A stretch of 8,325 bases of DNA from BS750m-G62 sp964577175 (GTDB lineage: Bacteria; Planctomycetota; Phycisphaerae; FEN-1346), in contig CAZNYC010000159.1 of assembly GCA_964577175.1 (NCBI GenBank), forward strand, positions 1-8,325, written 5' to 3'. Both the position numbers and the translations under genes were made by a program. Below the pieces are notes generated by a model. That model was not told the DNA's origin and did no database searches. It saw nothing but the letters and a program-made list of their open reading frames with translations. This document shows positions 5,372 to 8,325 of this stretch, piece after piece; the first letter of the stretch is position 1, and each line of letters starts with the position of its first letter.

Positions 5372-6473
5372 GGCGATGCTCCTTGCCCAGCAAGAGGTAG
5401 TGGACGGCCATCCCGGCCGCAAATCCAACGGCCATGTTCGCCAGGAGCGAGCCGGCCAGCGTTGCCGCGACGGGCACGAGATGCCGGTTGAACCGCAGGT
5501 CGCGGGCGAACTTGACCATCTCGACCCCGACCAGCAGCATCATCGCCCCGACGATGGCCAGCGGGAACGCCGCGAAGATCGACGCGATGCTCCCGGCCAG
5601 CAGAACGCCCAGGCCGATCTCGATGGTCCCTTCGATGATGTTGGTGCCGCCGGTCCTCGCGCCGAAATAATGCTGCCCGGCCAGCCCTCCGGCCCCGTGG
5701 CACAGGGGCATGCCTCCGAAGAACGGCAGCACGACGTTCATGACGCCCATGTTGGTCGCCAACTGGCGGTTCGTGACCCGGCGGTTCGGCCAGTATTCCG
5801 AAATGAGCACGCTGGTGGCGATCACGGCATTGGTGGCCGTCAGAGGAATCTGCGCCAGCCCTGCGTCCCGCAGCACGGGCCATATCTCGCGCGGGTCCAC
5901 CATCGTCAATGGCGGAAGCGATAGCGAGACGCCGCCCACTTCGGCCAACTGGCCTCGGACGGCCATAATGACGATCCCGCCGAGGACGAGGACAATCGCG
6001 GCCGGGGCGTGGCGGTTCGTTCGCAGCAGCAGGACCACGACGACGGCCGCCGCGCCGAGCCACCACCACGTGCTCACCATCCTGACACCCTCGACGGCCA
6101 GCAGCGCCCCCAGCGACAGTTGGATGCCGCGAATCACGCTGCGGGGCGTCCAACGAGCGATGAAGTCCATCGCCCCGGTCGCACCCATGACCAGCCAGAC
6201 CACGCCCATGACCAGGCCGGACGTGTAAACCTTCTCCGGCGTCCAGGCCTGGGCGATGGCCACCACGGCCAGGACCTTCATCGGCTCGACGGGCATCGGC
6301 AGGCGGTAGACCAGCCCCGTGGTGACGTTTGCCAGGCCCATCATGACCAGCAGGCCGGCGGGGTTCAGTTTGCAGACCGTGATGTACCCGATGGCCAGCG
6401 GCAGCAAGGTGCCGAAGTCGCCCAGCGACCCGGCCAGTTCACGCAGGTTGAACTCGAAACCGCCGATCTTCAT
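5352..6473 (-). CDS. MOT1-like molybdate/sulfate transporter (MFS_MOT1/SulP-related)
   Basis: A 373-residue inner-membrane protein with about ten to twelve hydrophobic segments. It has the two-repeat signatures of the MOT1 family: AGSLGDFGTLLPL (14-26), PMPVEPMKVLAVVAIAQ (59-75), a second-repeat match around QIPLTATNAVIATSVLISEY (208-227), and PLCHGAGGLAGQ (256-267) followed by FGARTGG. Family members move molybdate and possibly sulfate or other oxyanions. The STAS domain of classic SulP carriers is absent, as expected for MOT1. ATG 6473 is chosen because the family's conserved N-terminus starts there (GGGCAGG 5 bases ahead); an ATG at 6503 would add 10 residues and overlap the permease gene. 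The gene follows the ABC permease by 17 bases and overlaps the sigma gene by 20. An oxyanion importer in this cluster is unusual and may mark metal(loid) homeostasis. Substrate is inferred from family only. Confidence 0.85.
   Translation of the reverse strand: MKIGGFEFNLRELAGSLGDFGTLLPLAIGYITVCKLNPAGLLVMMGLANVTTGLVYRLPMPVEPMKVLAVVAIAQAWTPEKVYTSGLVMGVVWLVMGATGAMDFIARWTPRSVIRGIQLSLGALLAVEGVRMVSTWWWLGAAAVVVVLLLRTNRHAPAAIVLVLGGIVIMAVRGQLAEVGGVSLSLPPLTMVDPREIWPVLRDAGLAQIPLTATNAVIATSVLISEYWPNRRVTNRQLATNMGVMNVVLPFFGGMPLCHGAGGLAGQHYFGARTGGTNIIEGTIEIGLGVLLAGSIASIFAAFPLAIVGAMMLLVGVEMVKFARDLRFNRHLVPVAATLAGSLLANMAVGFAAGMAVHYLLLGKEHRHADAQR
5379..5384 (-). promoter_or_regulatory. Ribosome binding site deciding the sigma factor start
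   Basis: AAGGAG on the minus strand, 7 bases before ATG 5371. It lies inside the end of the MOT1-like gene, so ribosomes ending that gene would pass over it. It supports the 180-residue sigma factor rather than the 19-residue-longer version. Confidence 0.8.
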
Positions 6474-6490
6474 TCGCACCTGCCCGGTGC

Positions 6491-7228
6491 TTACGCGATC
6501 CATTTTCTTCTGATGTTTCGCAGGCTGACGCCGAACAGTATGACGCAAAACGCCGCCAGCAGCCCGAAGTCCAACAGGAGCGGCAGGTGCGGCGGCCGAT
6601 GGATCGAACCGTGCAGCACGTCGGCCCCGTAGGTCAGGGGCAGGACGTAAGACAGCGGCCGAAGCCAGACGGGAATCTGCTCGATGGGGAAAAACAGGCC
6701 GCACAGAAAGATCATCGGGAAGCGGAAGAAGTTCGAGAACGTCTGGGCCTCGAACACCTCGCTGACCGAGACGGCGATGAACAGGCCCAGGAACGTCGAA
6801 CTGATGGCGATAAGCACGATGGCGGGGACGAGGGTGGCCCAGTTGACCGCCGAGAGATCCATCAGGAACGCAGCGAAGACGAGCGGCACGAAGGCGTTGG
6901 CGATGCCGAACAGGATCGCGCCGCCGGTCTTGGCCACCATCAGCAGTTCCAGCGGAATCGGCGCGAGCAGCAGCCGTTCGAACGACCGGCCCTTCTTCTC
7001 GAACGTCACCGTCACCGAGAGCAGACTGGTCGTGCCGAAGAGCACCGACACGGCGATCACGCCGGGCAGCAAGGCCGGCACGCTGTCCAGCCCGGCTCCG
7101 GAGCGGATGAAAAACATGCCCGTCCACGCCAGCGGGAAGATGAGGCCCCAACTGATGTTCGGCGGCTTGAGGTAGTAGGCCCGAAAATCCTTGGCCAGGA
7201 TGTTCCAGAACGCGATCCACGCCTTCAT
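6491..7228 (-). CDS. ABC-2 type transporter permease
   Basis: A 245-residue integral membrane protein with six predicted segments, at about 28-42, 52-72, 101-123, 131-153, 167-180 and 218-234. The ABC2_membrane family is recognisable from the cytoplasmic coupling stretch TFEKKGRSFERLLLAPIP (75-92) after segment 2, and from the late FPMIFLCGLFFPIEQIPVWLRPLSYVLPLTY region (about 170-200), as in DrrB/NodJ/YadH-type exporters. ATG 7228 overlaps the ATPase stop (ATGA, 7225-7228) and has AAAAGGAGG (7235-7243) 6 bases ahead. One permease gene with one ATPase gene suggests a homodimeric exporter. The substrate is not readable; drugs, lipids or polysaccharides are known for relatives. Open frame upstream of 7228 is an out-of-frame reading of the ATPase gene. 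Confidence 0.92.
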   Translation of the reverse strand: MKAWIAFWNILAKDFRAYYLKPPNISWGLIFPLAWTGMFFIRSGAGLDSVPALLPGVIAVSVLFGTTSLLSVTVTFEKKGRSFERLLLAPIPLELLMVAKTGGAILFGIANAFVPLVFAAFLMDLSAVNWATLVPAIVLIAISSTFLGLFIAVSVSEVFEAQTFSNFFRFPMIFLCGLFFPIEQIPVWLRPLSYVLPLTYGADVLHGSIHRPPHLPLLLDFGLLAAFCVILFGVSLRNIRRKWIA

Positions 7229-8220
7229 GCGCCGCCTCCTTTTCCGGCCTTCTCCTTCTCCTGCTTCATCGCACCCGCTTCGATGCCGGTGATCTCGACG
7301 AAGACGTCCTCCAGCGACGGCCGAAGCCTGCGGGCCTCGGCCACCTCCGCCCCGCGATCCTCCAGGAACCGCACCAGGGCGCCGACGCGGACCGGCTCGG
7401 CCGACTCGACGCGAAGATCCCCGTCGGAGACGGCGCGGCATTGCAGGTCCGGAAACTCGGCCACCATCGCCTCGCCCAGGCCGGCGCCGCCGGCCGCGAC
7501 CACGAATTGCACCACGTGACGGCCGTCCGTGCGACGCATCAGGTTTTCGACCGTGTCGGTGCGGACGATGCGGCCGGCGACGATGAACGCGATGCGGCCG
7601 CACAGCCGCTCGGCTTCCTCGATGTAATGGGTCGTCAGGAAGACGGTCGTCCCGCCGGCGCCCAGGTTCGCGATGAGGCCGCGAATCTGGCGCGCGCTGG
7701 CCACGTCGATGCCGGTGGTCGGCTCGTCCATGAACAGGATGGCCGGCGAGTGGATGATGCCGGCGGCGATGGTGAGTCGGCGCTTCATGCCCCGTGAGTA
7801 GCCGCCGAACCTGCGCCCGGCGGCCGCGGCCAGGCCGAACCGTTCCAGCAGGTCGCGCGCCCGGGCCTGGCGGTCGCGCTGGCTCAAGCCATAGAGCGCC
7901 CCGCAGAACGAGAGGTTCTCGAAGCCCGTCAGTTCGGGGTACAGGTTGCTCTCGTCCGGCACCACGCCCATCAGGTGTTGGGCGGCCTTGGGATTCCGCG
8001 AGCAGTCGATGCCGGCGATGCGGATCGTGCCGGCGTCCGGCCGCGCAAGGCCCGTCAGCAGGTTGATGGTCGTGCTCTTGCCCGCCCCGTTGGGGCCGAG
8101 GAACCCGAATAATTCGCCTTCCCGCACGTCGAAGTCGATGCCCGCCACGGCCGTCACCGGGCCGAACCGCTTGGACAAGCCGCGAACCTCGATGGCGGCC
8201 TTGATCACGCCAAGCCTCAT
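7225..8220 (-). CDS. ABC-2 type transporter ATP-binding protein
   Basis: A 331-residue ATPase. ATG 8220 has AAAAGGAGG (8227-8235) 6 bases ahead and overlaps the stop of the small Cys-rich gene (ATGA, 8217-8220). The nucleotide-binding domain shows Walker A GPNGAGKST (42-50), signature YSRGMKRR (141-148, a common DrrA-type variant of LSGGQ), Walker B ILFMDEPTTG (161-170) with catalytic Glu166, and the H-loop His198 in TTHYIEEAERL. The Q-loop region reads VVPDESNLYPELTGFENL (87-104), with Asp89 where most ABC ATPases have Gln. I recall VPDxSNLY variants in a subset of ABC-2 ATPases, so it is probably a subfamily trait and not damage. Residues about 235-310 form the C-terminal regulatory domain (DUF4162-like, ending in SLEDVFVEITG). 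The last about 18 residues are a charged Lys/Gly tail. It powers the permease encoded next. Confidence 0.94.
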   Translation of the reverse strand: MRLGVIKAAIEVRGLSKRFGPVTAVAGIDFDVREGELFGFLGPNGAGKSTTINLLTGLARPDAGTIRIAGIDCSRNPKAAQHLMGVVPDESNLYPELTGFENLSFCGALYGLSQRDRQARARDLLERFGLAAAAGRRFGGYSRGMKRRLTIAAGIIHSPAILFMDEPTTGIDVASARQIRGLIANLGAGGTTVFLTTHYIEEAERLCGRIAFIVAGRIVRTDTVENLMRRTDGRHVVQFVVAAGGAGLGEAMVAEFPDLQCRAVSDGDLRVESAEPVRVGALVRFLEDRGAEVAEARRLRPSLEDVFVEITGIEAGAMKQEKEKAGKGGGA

Positions 8221-8325
8221 GTTCCGCCTCCTTTTCGGGAATCCTCCTTCGGCAGGCAGGGGTGGGTCTTCGCGTCGCCGTGGCACTTGCGGATCTGCTC
8301 GGGCGAGCAGTCCTCGGGCCGGCCC
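8217..8325 (-). CDS. Small Cys/His-rich protein, C-terminal 35 residues
   Basis: A partial reading frame entering from the right edge, ending at TGA 8219-8217 and overlapping the ATPase start by 4 bases (ATGA), the same spacing as the next gene pair. The visible part contains CSPEQIRKCHGDAKTHPC, that is C-x7-C-H-x5-H-P-C, followed by a charged Lys/Gly tail. Three Cys and two His within 18 residues suggest a metal-binding or redox loop. I recall similar short CxPEQI-CHGD proteins next to ABC exporter genes but cannot name a family. The coupling to the ATPase gene and the cysteine spacing argue that it is real. The start is outside the window. Confidence 0.65.
   Translation of the reverse strand, partial: GRPEDCSPEQIRKCHGDAKTHPCLPKEDSRKGGGT

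Noticed and set aside
5352..7220. A 622-residue open frame that would fuse extra sequence to the front of the MOT1-like transporter
   Set aside because: The added part is an out-of-frame reading of the ABC permease gene, rich in Arg/Pro/Gly and with no domain. The transporter's conserved N-terminus begins at 6473.
6587..7519. A 310-residue plus-strand open frame opposite the ABC genes
   Set aside because: Its composition (Gln/Arg/Asp/His rich) is the typical antisense shadow of a GC-rich gene; no domain or good ribosome site is visible.
6491..7603. A 370-residue version of the ABC permease
   Set aside because: The extra 125 residues overlap the ATPase gene out of frame and are low-complexity Arg/Gly sequence; ATG 7228 has a strong ribosome site and the ATGA overlap.

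Overview
This is a GC-rich window in which every gene I can support lies on the minus strand, so transcription runs from the right edge to the left. The cell is almost certainly a diderm bacterium. It encodes a TolC-type outer-membrane lipoprotein, an efflux periplasmic adaptor and several exported proteins. The high GC, the style of the secreted OB-like/Cys-rich protein and the adaptor sequence remind me of uncultured Planctomycetota (Phycisphaerae-like), but that is an impression and no phylogenetic marker is present.

Layout in transcription order: (1) the C-terminus of a small Cys/His-rich protein (8325-8217); (2) an ABC-2 type ATPase and (3) its permease (8220-7225, 7228-6491), each starting inside the end of the gene before it and each with a strong AAAAGGAGG ribosome site; (4) a MOT1-like molybdate/sulfate transporter (6473-5352); (5) an ECF sigma factor (5371-4829) whose start overlaps the transporter; (6) a secreted protein with an OB-like core, a Cys/His-rich cluster and a C-terminal coiled coil (4695-3871); (7) a zinc-binding anti-sigma factor with one membrane segment (3820-3314); (8) a membrane-anchored periplasmic metal-sensor-like protein of the CnrX/Spy type (3311-2769); (9) a TolC-family lipoprotein (2772-1333); (10) a 123-bp MITE-like nested palindrome flanked by ATAG direct repeats (1164-1286); (11) a class I methyltransferase that carries a signal peptide (1089-337); (12) the N-terminus of an efflux periplasmic adaptor (283 to the left edge).

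Inferred logic: genes 5, 7 and 8 look like a signalling cascade of the kind known from cobalt/nickel resistance (Cnr/Ncc). A periplasmic sensor would act on a membrane anti-sigma factor, which releases an ECF sigma factor. The genes around them are mostly envelope transport functions: an ABC exporter, an oxyanion transporter, an outer-membrane channel and an adaptor. The inner-membrane pump that would join the adaptor to TolC is probably just beyond the left edge. The overlaps and short gaps from 8325 to 1333 point to one long operon. The less familiar parts are the secreted Cys/His-rich protein between sigma and anti-sigma, the small CHGD-type Cys protein leading the operon, the exported methyltransferase and the palindromic element. 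Together they may form a poorly described envelope metal-response locus.

The window has no gene-free stretch longer than 300 bases. The largest gap, 1090-1332, is about half filled by the palindromic element. I saw no tRNA, rRNA, CRISPR array or transposase.
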